From Methanobacterium alkalithermotolerans (GTDB lineage: Archaea; Methanobacteriota; Methanobacteria; Methanobacteriales; Methanobacteriaceae): 64,000 nt of DNA. Position numbers and translations under genes: made by a program. Numbering within the stretch: position 1 is the stretch's first letter; every line of letters begins with the position of its first letter. Shown here piece by piece: positions 27,494 to 36,720 of this stretch. The stretch lies in contig NZ_CP058560.1 in the NCBI RefSeq assembly GCF_018141185.1, positions 620,001 through 684,000 on the forward strand. Direction: 5' to 3'. The notes beneath the pieces are model-generated. The model was not told the DNA's origin and searched no databases. It saw only the letters and a program-made list of their open reading frames with translations.

Positions 27494-27667
27494 CATCATA
27501 TTTATACTTTTTTACCAGAGCAATATTGTCTGCCATGAACAACCAAATAATATAAATTATCAAATTATGGCACACTAATAAAATTATGATAGGAATGAAG
27601 TAATAAATATTGTGGTAAAAATATATCAATGCAAAAAGTACAACCTTTATCATAAAAAGTTCATAAC

Positions 27668-27680
27668 CCTATATAAAATT
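27668..27680 (+). promoter_or_regulatory. TATA box of the CBS-protein gene
   Basis: CCTATATAAAATT lies about 90 nt upstream of the ATG at 27771 in the 313-bp divergent gap. It is the best TATA match in the region; the rest of the gap shows no gene. Confidence 0.4.
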
Positions 27681-27770
27681 TGCCTTAACTACAAAGAAGG
27701 ATTAAATTAAATTATAATATAAAAATATAAAGGTACTGGATTCTAAATTAATTAAATACGAGGGAATAAT

Positions 27771-28172
27771 ATGAAGGTTAAAGAAGCCATGAATCACGAA
27801 GTTATAACTATAAGTCCTTATACCCTGCCTTTAGAGGCTTTTGAAAAAATGTACAAGCACGGGGTAAGAAGGTTATTTGTTCTAGATGAAAATGACCAGG
27901 CCCTGGGAGTGGTATCATACACTGATTTAATTGGAGTATTAGGAACCATTAAACCAGGCCCCCAGGAAACAGAAGAAATAACCATAGCCGAAATCATGGT
28001 AGAAGATGTTATTACCATTTCTGCTAACGATGGTATCGAGGATGCAGCCAACTTAATGTTAAGAGCAGACATATCTGGTTTGCTGGTAATGGAAGATAAT
28101 AAGCCAGTGGGTGTTATAACTAAAACAGATATTTGCAGAATGGTAGCTGCTGAATTATTGATACCCTCCTGA
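27771..28172 (+). CDS. CBS-domain protein
   Basis: A 133-residue protein made of a single CBS pair (about 1-60 and 70-130), each repeat with the typical MxxxVITIS ... AxxLMxxxxxxxLxVxD layout and a Gly-Val-Val/Ile-T/S-x-x-D end (LGVVSYTDLIG; VGVITKTDICR). Such stand-alone pairs bind adenine nucleotides or SAM and regulate a partner protein; the partner is not evident here. A T-run terminator follows immediately. The next gene downstream is a two-domain helix-turn-helix protein. Confidence 0.85.
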   Translation: MKVKEAMNHEVITISPYTLPLEAFEKMYKHGVRRLFVLDENDQALGVVSYTDLIGVLGTIKPGPQETEEITIAEIMVEDVITISANDGIEDAANLMLRADISGLLVMEDNKPVGVITKTDICRMVAAELLIPS

Positions 28173-28188
28173 ATATAATAAATATTTA

Positions 28189-28197
28189 TTTTTTTTT
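28189..28197 (+). terminator. T-run terminator after the CBS gene
   Basis: Nine consecutive T residues begin 17 nt after the stop codon, in the manner of archaeal T-stretch termination. Confidence 0.5.
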
Positions 28198-28277
28198 GGG
28201 TTCTAGGACTTCTACTGCCTAAGGTAAATATTTTTTTTAGAATAATTTGAATTAATAAAATAATATTCAGGCAAACC

Positions 28278-28751
28278 ATGATTACCATTACCAAGAAAGA
28301 AAAAAGTGTGTTTAACCAACTTAAATATCTTCAGATGGACTATTCTGGTGGCCTCTCAGTAAACATACTGAAGATGGATCTTGATTTATCTGAACACGAA
28401 ATAAAAGAGATTTTAGATAATCTAGAAAAAAAAGGTCTGGTTTCAAGAGTAGATAAGGGGAAAATTAAGGCCAATTATCTGGATGATGAAATAGAAGTGG
28501 TTAATACTCAAAAAGATGTTAAAACCGCTGAATTGAATCAATTAGAACTGGAAGCTTTGGAAATAATAAGGAAATTAGCTAACTCCCAGGGAATTATTTC
28601 CAGATATATTTTAGAGGGTAATCTGTTATATGGTCCTTTGAAGGTAAGTAATTTCAGGATGTATCATATAATCATTTCCTTAGAAAATAAAAATATCTTA
28701 AGAAAATTAAAAAAAGATGATGGAGAATATTACCAGGTAACTATTAAATAA
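28278..28751 (+). CDS. winged-helix DNA-binding-like protein, unknown target
   Basis: A 157-residue protein with two predicted winged-helix-like halves (about 1-70 and 85-157). The first shows LSEHEIKEILDNLEKKGLVSRVDKGKI, a clear wHTH recognition-helix and wing pattern; the second ends in MYHIIISLENKNILRKLKKDDGEYYQV, also wing-like. No membrane segment, metal site or effector domain is visible. It could be a transcription factor, but the target is unknown. It converges with pheS. Confidence 0.55.
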   Translation: MITITKKEKSVFNQLKYLQMDYSGGLSVNILKMDLDLSEHEIKEILDNLEKKGLVSRVDKGKIKANYLDDEIEVVNTQKDVKTAELNQLELEALEIIRKLANSQGIISRYILEGNLLYGPLKVSNFRMYHIIISLENKNILRKLKKDDGEYYQVTIK

Positions 28752-28777
28752 AATCAGATAAATCCCATAATATTGGA

Positions 28778-30337
28778 TTAATCAAGATTTATACCTTTTT
28801 TAAGGGGTAATTTTCTTAGCCAACCTATATCACTTTTATAAAGCATCCTTATATCTTTTATTCCTAATTCTATCATGGCTAATCTTTCTATACCCAGTCC
28901 AAAAGCCGCTACAGGTGTTGTTACACCTAATGGTTCTAGAACCTCCGGACGGAACATTCCCGCACCTCCCAGTTCTATCCAGCTTTCTTTTTCTTCCAGA
29001 TAAATTTCACACTCAGTAGAAAGATAGGTATAGGGGAAGTAGGCCGGGCGGAATCTCACTTCAAAGCCCAGTTTTTTATAAAATTCTTTTAATATGCCCA
29101 GTAAATTTCTGAAGTTAACTTCATCTGCAGCCACAATCCCTTCTACCTGATTAAACTCAGGTAAATGCTTGTAAGTAATGGTTTCCCTTCTGAAAACCCG
29201 ACCTATAGAAAACATCTTTAAAGGAGGAGGGTTTTCTTTTAAAAATCTTGCCGAAACACAGGTGGTATGGGTACGCAGCACTGATTGACGGGCCACATCT
29301 TTATCCCAATTGTAACACCAGCCTTCAGATCCAGTCTGGGCACCATCTTCATGAACCTTTTTCACCTTATCTACCAGCTCCTCACCTGGCAGCCAGGAAG
29401 TAGATGGATTTTTAATATAAAAAGTGTCCTGCATTTCCCGGGCAGCATGGTCTTGAGGCTGGAAAAGGCAATCAAAATTCCAGAAAGCTGATTCTAAAAT
29501 TGGCCCCCGGGATTCAGTAAAACCCATATTCAAAAATATATTCCTTATCTCATCCATTATCCGTCTTAAAGGATGCATTTTACCAGGGTGAAACTCAGGG
29601 TACTCCGCCTGTACATCATAACCCCGGTAAGTAAGGTTTTTCCATTTCCTCGTTTTTAAATGGTGATGAGTAAGCTGGGTGGCCTCTTCCTGAATTATTA
29701 TGCCTTCATCTAATAGTTCCTGACCTTTTTTAGTTATAGAAATAGTATGATTGGTGATTTTATCAAAATTAATTAAGCCTTTGCGACTTTTTAGAAGTTT
29801 AAGACCATTTTGTAATTCTTCCTCCAGGTTAATAGATGATATTTCGCCCTGTTCTAAAATCATATGGAGAAGTTTTTCATCTATTTGAGGAGTTTTATGT
29901 GATTCCTCACCCAATATGGTGATTTTTACCATGCCCTGATCTATTTTAGCCCATTTTTTCCTTACTAACCAGCCCACTCCTATTTTTACATCCTTGGGAT
30001 TTAATCCGGTCTCCTGTCCTATATCCTTCATAGGGATATTTTTCTGTAAATATAAAATTTCCAGTAGTTTTCTCTCAGGCAGACCATCCCGGGCGAATGC
30101 CTCTCCATCAGGAGATAAACTTAAGATTTCTTCCATATCCTTTTGAACTTTAACCAGTCCTTTGGAAGCCAGGGACCCGGCTGCACTCATAACCGATTTA
30201 ATATCCAGGTTCTGGGATTGGACTATATCCTCTGGTGTAATTGATTGCCTGGATTTTTCCAGGGCTTTTAGAACTTTTTTTTCGTAAATATGTAATTCAT
30301 TGATAATCCTAGTATTTTCTTTACTCAATAGAGTCAC
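28778..30337 (-). CDS. pheS: phenylalanine--tRNA ligase alpha subunit
   Basis: Catalytic subunit of class II PheRS, 519 residues, the long archaeal/eukaryotic form. The N-terminal 200 residues are winged-helix tRNA-binding repeats (TPEDIVQSQNLDIKSVMSAA and similar). The catalytic core shows motif 2 (RTHTTCVSARFL ... FSIGRVFRRETITYKHLPEF) and motif 3 (GVTTPVAAFGLGIERLAM), with the substrate region WIELGGAGMFRPEVL. The beta subunit gene pheT is about 27 kb away at 57288, so the two are unlinked, as is common in archaea. The CitG-like gene ends 22 nt upstream. Confidence 0.95.
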   Translation of the reverse strand: MTLLSKENTRIINELHIYEKKVLKALEKSRQSITPEDIVQSQNLDIKSVMSAAGSLASKGLVKVQKDMEEILSLSPDGEAFARDGLPERKLLEILYLQKNIPMKDIGQETGLNPKDVKIGVGWLVRKKWAKIDQGMVKITILGEESHKTPQIDEKLLHMILEQGEISSINLEEELQNGLKLLKSRKGLINFDKITNHTISITKKGQELLDEGIIIQEEATQLTHHHLKTRKWKNLTYRGYDVQAEYPEFHPGKMHPLRRIMDEIRNIFLNMGFTESRGPILESAFWNFDCLFQPQDHAAREMQDTFYIKNPSTSWLPGEELVDKVKKVHEDGAQTGSEGWCYNWDKDVARQSVLRTHTTCVSARFLKENPPPLKMFSIGRVFRRETITYKHLPEFNQVEGIVAADEVNFRNLLGILKEFYKKLGFEVRFRPAYFPYTYLSTECEIYLEEKESWIELGGAGMFRPEVLEPLGVTTPVAAFGLGIERLAMIELGIKDIRMLYKSDIGWLRKLPLKKGINLD

Positions 30338-30358
30338 TTCCCATAATAAAGTGTTTTG

Positions 30359-31282
30359 TTAATCTTTAGTCCAGATTTTATAATCATAATTTTCTAATAA
30401 TGCCACCATTATAGATGAAGCTGTTAAATCCGCGGTGGTACCGGGATTGTATCTATTCTGGAATAATTTCTCATCAAAAATTTCCAGTTCCTGAGCGCCC
30501 TCTCTGGTTAATATTCCTCCCTTATCTAATATATTCTTAGCCTCACAGGAAACCTCCCGGGATATATCCTTTCCATATTTACGGGAGATAAGGGTATCTG
30601 GAAAACGGGACAAAATAGTTAAAAAGGTCTGTACCGTAGCAGAGTTGGTATTATGATACTTTTTTATTTTTTTAAAAACTTTAAATCCATGTTCAAAGGT
30701 AACCGGCATTCTGGTGGTTAGTTCCCTGGCCAGTAAATCCCATCGGGCAGAAATCTCCAGTATCTGGAACATGTTAATATTTTTATCCAACAGTTCTTCA
30801 TGGGAATCTTCCTGATTAACATCCAGATCATCTCTTTTACCCATTCCCCCTGCATCAGCCAGCTGAATAGCTTTATATAAATTTACAGCATCTTGAGAAG
30901 TGGTGTTAATAAGTAAAAGGTCGATATTCTCTCTTAGTTGGAAAAAACTATCACTCATGGCAGCTGCAGCAGAAATAGGAGTAAGTAGCATTACAATGCC
31001 CAGATTGGTATTATTCAAAACCCATTTATTTGTTTCCTGAACGGCTTCAAAAATTAATTTTCCCAGTCCCAGGGATGATAGATCCGAGCTGGAGCTGAGT
31101 TTTTCACCTTTTTTTGCTGCTTTTCTAATGGTATCCCCAATAACCACTCCGCTTATCAAGAAATCCTCAAATACCATATCATGAAAATCACGATTACGGT
31201 GAACATTTCCAGGCTTTGGATGACCACTTACTTCTAAAACCGATGCTATCTGGGCCGCTTTGACAATATAATCCCGATCCAT
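30359..31282 (-). CDS. CitG/MdcB-like triphosphoribosyl-dephospho-CoA synthase family protein
   Basis: A 307-residue homologue of CitG/MdcB, enzymes that make 2'-(5''-triphosphoribosyl)-3'-dephospho-CoA for citrate lyase or malonate decarboxylase. The N-terminal signature SGHPKPGNVHRNRDFHDM (19-36) and later GGMGKRDDLDVNQE, EHGFKVFKK and LLAREL are family features. No lyase or decarboxylase genes occur nearby and methanogens are not known to need this cofactor, so the true reaction may differ. It lies between pheS and hemB in one minus-strand run, 10 nt from the latter. Confidence 0.75.
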   Translation of the reverse strand: MDRDYIVKAAQIASVLEVSGHPKPGNVHRNRDFHDMVFEDFLISGVVIGDTIRKAAKKGEKLSSSSDLSSLGLGKLIFEAVQETNKWVLNNTNLGIVMLLTPISAAAAMSDSFFQLRENIDLLLINTTSQDAVNLYKAIQLADAGGMGKRDDLDVNQEDSHEELLDKNINMFQILEISARWDLLARELTTRMPVTFEHGFKVFKKIKKYHNTNSATVQTFLTILSRFPDTLISRKYGKDISREVSCEAKNILDKGGILTREGAQELEIFDEKLFQNRYNPGTTADLTASSIMVALLENYDYKIWTKD

Positions 31283-31292
31283 TATTAAACCT

Positions 31293-32264
31293 CTATTCTA
31301 ATATTTCCAAAAATTCAGGGGCAAAATGAGATATAATCAAATCGGCCCCGGCACGTTTAATAGAAAGTAAGGCCTCATATATTGATTCTTCTGTGAGATA
31401 TCCTGCTTCTATTCCTGCTTTGAGCATTGAATATTCCCCACTTACATTGTAAGCAGCAGTGGGTACTTTGAATTCATCTTTAATCATTTTGATAATGTCC
31501 AGGTATGCCAGTGCCGGTTTAATCATTAATATATCCGCACCTTCCATTAAATCCAGTTCCGCCTCTCTTAGGGCTTCTAGTGTGTTGGAAGGATTCATCT
31601 GATAGGTTTTTCTATCCCCAAAACAAGGACCAGAGCATACTGCGTCCCTAAATGGAGCATAAAATGCAGAAGCATATTTAGCTGCATATGACATGATTAA
31701 TGTATCTTCAAATCCATTAAGATCCAGCATTTCCCTTATGGCATCTACCCTCCCATCCATCATATCAGAGGGGGCCACCACATCTGCCCCTGCTTCCGCA
31801 TGGCTTAAAGCAATCTGAGCTAAATGTTCCAGGGTTTCATCATTAAGTATTTTTCCATCCTCCACAATCCCACAGTGGCCCTGGGTGGTGTACTGGCAAA
31901 GACAAACATCGGTCATTACCACCAGATCGGTTTCTTCTTTTAGAAGTTTTATGGATTTTTGTACGATTCCCTGGGGATCATGGGCTGAAGAACCAAAATC
32001 GTCCTTTGTAGCGGGCAAGCCAAATAATATTATTGATTTTAATCCTTTTTCTTCCAGAATTTTTGCCTCATCCACCATATCCTCCAGGGCATAACGTTTT
32101 TGTCCCGGCATAGTATCAATTAATTCTACCTGGCCTTTTTTAAGCTCTTCTTTAACAAAAACTGGATAGATGAAGTTTTCAGGCACCAGCCGAGTTTCCT
32201 GTAAAATATCCCTTATTTGGGAATTTTTTCTAAGTCGGCGCATCCTGGTTATTGGAAATTCCAT
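31293..32264 (-). CDS. hemB: porphobilinogen synthase (5-aminolevulinate dehydratase)
   Basis: Joins two 5-aminolevulinate molecules to porphobilinogen in tetrapyrrole synthesis, needed for F430, corrinoids and siroheme in methanogens. The 323-residue protein has the zinc cysteines Cys121, Cys123 and Cys131 (DVCLCQYTTQGHCG), the Schiff-base lysines Lys196 (SYAAKYASAFY) and Lys249 (ILMIKPALAYLD), and the YNVSGEYSM active-site stretch. Length and order are normal. It is followed 10 nt later by the CitG-like gene. Confidence 0.96.
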   Translation of the reverse strand: MEFPITRMRRLRKNSQIRDILQETRLVPENFIYPVFVKEELKKGQVELIDTMPGQKRYALEDMVDEAKILEEKGLKSIILFGLPATKDDFGSSAHDPQGIVQKSIKLLKEETDLVVMTDVCLCQYTTQGHCGIVEDGKILNDETLEHLAQIALSHAEAGADVVAPSDMMDGRVDAIREMLDLNGFEDTLIMSYAAKYASAFYAPFRDAVCSGPCFGDRKTYQMNPSNTLEALREAELDLMEGADILMIKPALAYLDIIKMIKDEFKVPTAAYNVSGEYSMLKAGIEAGYLTEESIYEALLSIKRAGADLIISHFAPEFLEILE

Positions 32265-32430
32265 TTAATCACCTTATACTTTAATTTTAATGATTTACTT
32301 CTACTAAAATTTAATAATAAATATTTAATCCTATTTAATATTTGAAAATTGATTAAATAAGTGGATTATTATCAAATATTATTAAGATTAGTCCTTAAAT
32401 TTTTATATATCTTTTTTTAATCTTTTGATC

Positions 32431-33288
32431 TTAATCTGACTCCACATCTACCAGTGAATTTACATGTTCAATTGAATTTTTAACTGCATCTGGTTTTATT
32501 TCAACCCTAAAAGCTCCCCTGTTACAAATTTCAGCACATCTACCGCACCCCTTGCATTTTTCAGAGTCTCTTATGGCCTTATCATTTTTTAAAGTAATTG
32601 CTTCTACAAAACATATTGAAGAGGAGCACTGTCCGCAGCCATTGCAAAGTTCTTCCTGGAACTTAATTTTCATGCCTATCATAGGTGCTATACTTTTAGC
32701 AATATTATCTGGAAGTTCAGGAGCCATCTTCCACAAACAACAGCAAGAACAGCAATTACAAATGGATAAAAGATCCTCTTTAGGCCCAGTATTTAACCAA
32801 ACACTGTCTATTTTATTTCTGCCAATAATATGGACCAGTCCTGCCTTTTGACATTTTTCCACGTGATTTATAGCTTGTTTAGTGGAAACCCTTTTCCCTA
32901 ATTTGGGAGAAATCTTTGAAGCTCCCCGTCCTAAAAATAAACAACCCAGTTCATGGGGATAATTTTCACATCCATTGGATACACGGCAAATGCATTTATC
33001 CATAATAACATGGTAGCGGGATTTTAGTATTATTTCCTTTAATACATGACTGGGTAGTATGGTTTCTTCTTGGGGGATGAGAATATCCTGATTGATTTCC
33101 ACCGAGGTGTAGTTTTTATTAATGGTATTATCCCGGGGGATTACCAGAATATCGTCTCCCTGGAAAAATAAAATGTCAGCTGCCCTGGCCAGAGGAGGTA
33201 TTTTTTTGCAGAGCCTTGATAGTTTAAAGCGAGATTTAAAGGTTAGTTTAATAATAAAAACACTGATATCGGAAAAATTAAAGGGCAT
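32431..33288 (-). CDS. iron-sulfur protein with Cys-rich CNCCSCCC motif and 2x[4Fe-4S] ferredoxin domain
   Basis: A 285-residue protein. Residues 95-120 contain a first Cys set (CICRVSNGC then a Cys nine residues on: 99, 101, 107, 116). Residues 177-184 read CNCCSCCC, six cysteines in eight positions. The C-terminus (about 215-265) is a bacterial-type ferredoxin with two CxxCxxC motifs (CNGCGQCSSSICF and CKGCGRCAEIC). It probably moves electrons or holds clusters for a partner. The start at 33288 is chosen because AGGAGA lies 6 nt upstream; the longer GTG-started frame to 33336 would read through that site. It stands alone between hemB and the glycosylase gene. Confidence 0.7.
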   Translation of the reverse strand: MPFNFSDISVFIIKLTFKSRFKLSRLCKKIPPLARAADILFFQGDDILVIPRDNTINKNYTSVEINQDILIPQEETILPSHVLKEIILKSRYHVIMDKCICRVSNGCENYPHELGCLFLGRGASKISPKLGKRVSTKQAINHVEKCQKAGLVHIIGRNKIDSVWLNTGPKEDLLSICNCCSCCCLWKMAPELPDNIAKSIAPMIGMKIKFQEELCNGCGQCSSSICFVEAITLKNDKAIRDSEKCKGCGRCAEICNRGAFRVEIKPDAVKNSIEHVNSLVDVESD

Positions 33289-33389
33289 TAACATTCTCCT
33301 TTTAGATAGCTTTTTAAAGAATTTAAATTTTAGCACTGATTTTTATTAATTTATTGCATTTAAACTAATTTTCATTGTGATTTTCAGTT

Positions 33390-34106
33390 CTATCCTATTT
33401 TGAACTCCTGAAGGGTTTCATCTTTATATGGTTTTTTAATGAAGTGTCTTTTAGCATGTTCAACAATAAGGGCGTGATATTCCTGAAAAAGAGGTACATC
33501 TTCAGGTAAATTTAATTCAAATAGTTCTTTGACTTGTTTATATTTTGCTTTTTCATTAATAAAATCCAGATAATTAAATATGCGCCGGGTATATGCGTCC
33601 ACCACGAATTCAGGTTTATGGTAAGCATATAATAAAATGGAATCAGCAGTTTCCTCCCCCACCCCCTTTATAGCTAAGATTTCTTTTCTTTGTGGAGTGC
33701 TTCCTTCTAGTTTTATAAAAAAATCAGTTATATTTATGATATAATTTGCCTTCTGATTATAAAATCCAGCACATCTTATAGTCTCTTTCAAATCATTGAT
33801 GTTTAATTGAAGTATTTTTTCAGGATCCAAACCTGTTTTATAATTTAATCTTAATAAAGCCTGTTCAGCTAATTTCCAGTTAGTATTCTGAACCAGTATG
33901 GCTCCTAACATAATCTCGTAAATCTGTTTATTATTTTCCGGAAGATCATAATTACCGGGATGATATCCCTGTATAGAACCGGTTTTGGTGGGTGGGGAAC
34001 CGGCATAATTTATCAATGGCCACCATCCCTGGGGTCCATATAAAGAAAGTAGTCTCTCATAGATGTCCATCAAAATAGAAGAATTGGCAATTTTAAAAGC
34101 TTTCAT
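33390..34106 (-). CDS. HhH-GPD DNA glycosylase of the MagIII/endonuclease III-like type
   Basis: A 238-residue base-excision repair glycosylase. The helix-hairpin-helix reads IKGVGEETAD (146-155), followed by the catalytic Asp170 in FVVDAYTRRI. The Lys that makes bifunctional endonuclease III enzymes lyases is replaced by Glu152, so this should be a monofunctional glycosylase. The C-terminal iron-sulfur cluster Cys set is absent. The YHPGNYDLPENNKQIYEIMLGAILVQN stretch (two pieces) resembles 3-methyladenine glycosylase MagIII. A second, true endonuclease III is encoded at 51133. Confidence 0.8.
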   Translation of the reverse strand: MKAFKIANSSILMDIYERLLSLYGPQGWWPLINYAGSPPTKTGSIQGYHPGNYDLPENNKQIYEIMLGAILVQNTNWKLAEQALLRLNYKTGLDPEKILQLNINDLKETIRCAGFYNQKANYIINITDFFIKLEGSTPQRKEILAIKGVGEETADSILLYAYHKPEFVVDAYTRRIFNYLDFINEKAKYKQVKELFELNLPEDVPLFQEYHALIVEHAKRHFIKKPYKDETLQEFKIG

Positions 34107-34126
34107 AAGTCATCACTGTCTTAAAT

Positions 34127-35332
34127 TCAAGTATTCTGGTTATTTTTAATCCAGCGTGCATATAAATTGGATAAGGTATTGGCACTGATGCCATGAGCAA
34201 ATACGCTAATTAAAACTGTGCATAATACCGTAACCAGCATGGTATTTTCTCCAGGAAAAGCAGGTTGTTCCTCCAGAGCAATTAATATCAATACAATGGA
34301 TGCCAGACCCCTGGGGCCAAACCAACCCATGAAGAATTTGCTACGCCAGTTAGTCCCAATACCAGTAAGTGAAAGTGCCACTGGAACTATTCTAATCAGG
34401 GTTAAACTTAAAATAGCATAAATTATCACATTTAAGGTGATATAGGGATAATATTGAATTAGCAGTATTCCCAGTAAAAAGAACATGGCCATTACCAGAA
34501 TGTTACCTTCGGTGGCAGTTAAATCAGTATAATAATTGGCCATGTCTTTAAGCAGGTAGCCCGCAGATAAACCTCCGACAAATGCAGCAATAAAACCACT
34601 CCCCCCTATTTGATCTGTTAATAACCAGGAAGCTACTGCCAGGGTTAAAAGACCAATTTTTAGATATTTGCTGGTAATCCAATTTTTTTGCCGGGATTTT
34701 AATAACAGCCATCCTCCCCAAAGGCCAAATATTAAACCTACAATCACCGAAAAAAGTATCTGTTGCAGGGCCGTTATTACAAAAAATGTTACTGGTTGGA
34801 ATGTTTCCTCAGCCACCGACCAGGCAATGAATAAAACCAGAAAGGGAACTGCCAACCCATCATTTAGACCACTCTCAATTTCAAGAGCTTTTTTTAATTT
34901 AGAAGGTAGTTTTTTATTATCAAAAACACTCTCTCCCAGAGCTGCATCAGTAGGAACTAAAACCACTCCCAGTATGGCTGCTTCCCATATACTAAGTTCT
35001 GTAAAAAGAAATATGGCTAAAAAAACCCCTGCAAATATACTAAGGGGCATCCCTACTCCCAGTAGCCTTAAAGTCAATTCATGTTCTTTTATAGTATAAG
35101 AAAGTCCTATTCGAGAGGCATCAGAAAATAAAACCAGCACCAGGGCCAGTTCAGCCACAATAAGTATGTAAGGGAATGAATCCTGAAAATCAAATCTGGT
35201 AAAAAATAATAATCCTGCTATTAAGCCGGTAAACACTAAAAACATCTGGGAAGTAATAGAATTATTTTCCAGTTTTCTAGAAAATAGAGCAAAGATAAAA
35301 ATTACCATTAAGAAAAATATAATCTCCAGCAT
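34127..35332 (-). CDS. CPA1-family cation/proton antiporter
   Basis: A 401-residue membrane protein with about 11-12 hydrophobic helices, of the NhaP/CPA1 type. The core helix contains VLVPTDAALGESVF, with the transport Asp followed by the Ala of the CPA1 family, preceded by ELALVLVLFSDASRI. The segment SGLNDGLAVPFLVLFIAW holds the second conserved acidic residue (ND motif). It should exchange Na+ (or K+) for H+ across the cell membrane. The short tail suggests no regulatory domain. It is 20 nt upstream of the glycosylase gene on the same strand. Confidence 0.88.
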   Translation of the reverse strand: MLEIIFFLMVIFIFALFSRKLENNSITSQMFLVFTGLIAGLLFFTRFDFQDSFPYILIVAELALVLVLFSDASRIGLSYTIKEHELTLRLLGVGMPLSIFAGVFLAIFLFTELSIWEAAILGVVLVPTDAALGESVFDNKKLPSKLKKALEIESGLNDGLAVPFLVLFIAWSVAEETFQPVTFFVITALQQILFSVIVGLIFGLWGGWLLLKSRQKNWITSKYLKIGLLTLAVASWLLTDQIGGSGFIAAFVGGLSAGYLLKDMANYYTDLTATEGNILVMAMFFLLGILLIQYYPYITLNVIIYAILSLTLIRIVPVALSLTGIGTNWRSKFFMGWFGPRGLASIVLILIALEEQPAFPGENTMLVTVLCTVLISVFAHGISANTLSNLYARWIKNNQNT

Positions 35333-35474
35333 GGGAATCAGACTTTATAATTTTAATAATAATGATGGATATATAAGAATTAAGGATTATTTGAATTTAT
35401 AATCAAATAAAGTTAATTGATTTACCTTAAACTAATTAAAATGGACTATAAGATTAAGTGGGGAGTAATTAAAA

Positions 35475-36575
35475 ATGGCAGGAAACACTACAGGTAAAAT
35501 GTTCGCCGTAACCACCTTTGGATCCAGCCACGGTCGAGCTTTAGGTGCTGTGGTTGATGGATGTCCAGCTGGACTGGAATTAAGTAAAGAAGATATACAA
35601 TTAGAATTAGATAAAAGAAGGCCAGGTAGCAGTCATTTAACCACTCCGAGGGCAGAAAAGGATCAATTAGAAATTTTATCAGGAGTATTTAAAGGCCGGA
35701 CCGATGGAACTCCTATTGCTGCTGTGGTATATAATAAGGATGCTGATTCATCTGCCTATGAAAATCTAAAAAACAAGCCCCGTCCCGGGCATGGTGATTA
35801 CTGCTGGATAAGTCGCTATGGCCATTATGACTACCGGGGAGGAGGAAGGGGTAGCGGCCGTAATACTATCGGTCATGTTATAGGGGGAAGTATAGCCAAA
35901 AAACTGCTGGATAAATTGAGTATTAAGGTGGTGGCCCATGTAACACAGGTAGGGAATGTTAAAGGGCGTACCGTTAATTTAAATTTAATTGAGGAATATT
36001 CTGAAAAGAACCCAATTAGATGTGCTGATCCCCAGGCAGCCCTTAAAATGGAAAAGGCTATACTGGATGCTAAATCAAAAGGAGATTCCCTGGGAGGGGT
36101 GGTAGAAATCATTGCCCAGGGAGTTCCTGCCGGTTTAGGGGAGCCGGTTTTTGAAAAACTGGATGGTGATTTATCCCGGGCATTAATGAATATCGGATCA
36201 GTCAAAGGTGTGGAAATAGGATTCGGATTTAAAGTAGCGGAATATACTGCTTCTGCCATTAATGATGAATTTTACATGGAAGGGGATGAAGTTAAAACCA
36301 CCACCAATACTTCCGGAGGTATCCTGGGAGGTATGTCCAGTGGAATGCCTATTATTATGCGCATGGCAGTTAAACCCACTCCTTCCATATCCATGGTGCA
36401 GAAAACAGTAAATCTGGATAAAAAAGAAGAAACTGAAATTGAAATTAAAGGAAGGCATGATCCCTGCATCTGCCCCCGTATGGTTCCTGTAGCTGAATCT
36501 GCAGTGGCCATGGTTTTAACTGATCATTTAATAAGAAGTGGATATATACATCCTACCCGTTTAAAAACAATTTAA
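35475..36575 (+). CDS. aroC: chorismate synthase
   Basis: Converts EPSP to chorismate with reduced FMN, last step of the shikimate pathway. The 366-residue protein shows GSSHGRALGAVVDGCPAG (the N-terminal signature), DKRRPGSSHLTTPRAEKD, RPGHGDYCWISRYGHYDYRGGGRGSGR (in two halves), GGSIAKKLL and the C-terminal KGRHDPCICPRMVPVAESAVAM. Length and motifs are standard. TTAAGTGGGGAG lies upstream of the ATG. The pathway partner aroA (EPSP synthase) is in the same window at 52496. Confidence 0.96.
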   Translation: MAGNTTGKMFAVTTFGSSHGRALGAVVDGCPAGLELSKEDIQLELDKRRPGSSHLTTPRAEKDQLEILSGVFKGRTDGTPIAAVVYNKDADSSAYENLKNKPRPGHGDYCWISRYGHYDYRGGGRGSGRNTIGHVIGGSIAKKLLDKLSIKVVAHVTQVGNVKGRTVNLNLIEEYSEKNPIRCADPQAALKMEKAILDAKSKGDSLGGVVEIIAQGVPAGLGEPVFEKLDGDLSRALMNIGSVKGVEIGFGFKVAEYTASAINDEFYMEGDEVKTTTNTSGGILGGMSSGMPIIMRMAVKPTPSISMVQKTVNLDKKEETEIEIKGRHDPCICPRMVPVAESAVAMVLTDHLIRSGYIHPTRLKTI

Positions 36576-36720
36576 TAATTATATTCTTTTTTCAAATGCT
36601 AAAAAAACCCATAAACTCTACTTTCTCTTATAAAAATAAAATTAGGAAAAGTAATTATATTCTGCTGAAATAGTATCAATAAAAATATATTTATAGAAAA
36701 TATTATAAAAGGGAGGAAAA

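Noticed and set aside
27038..27760. Nickel riboswitch upstream of the nikR operon
   Set aside because: No structured element beyond short AT-rich dyads is visible and the leader appears very short.
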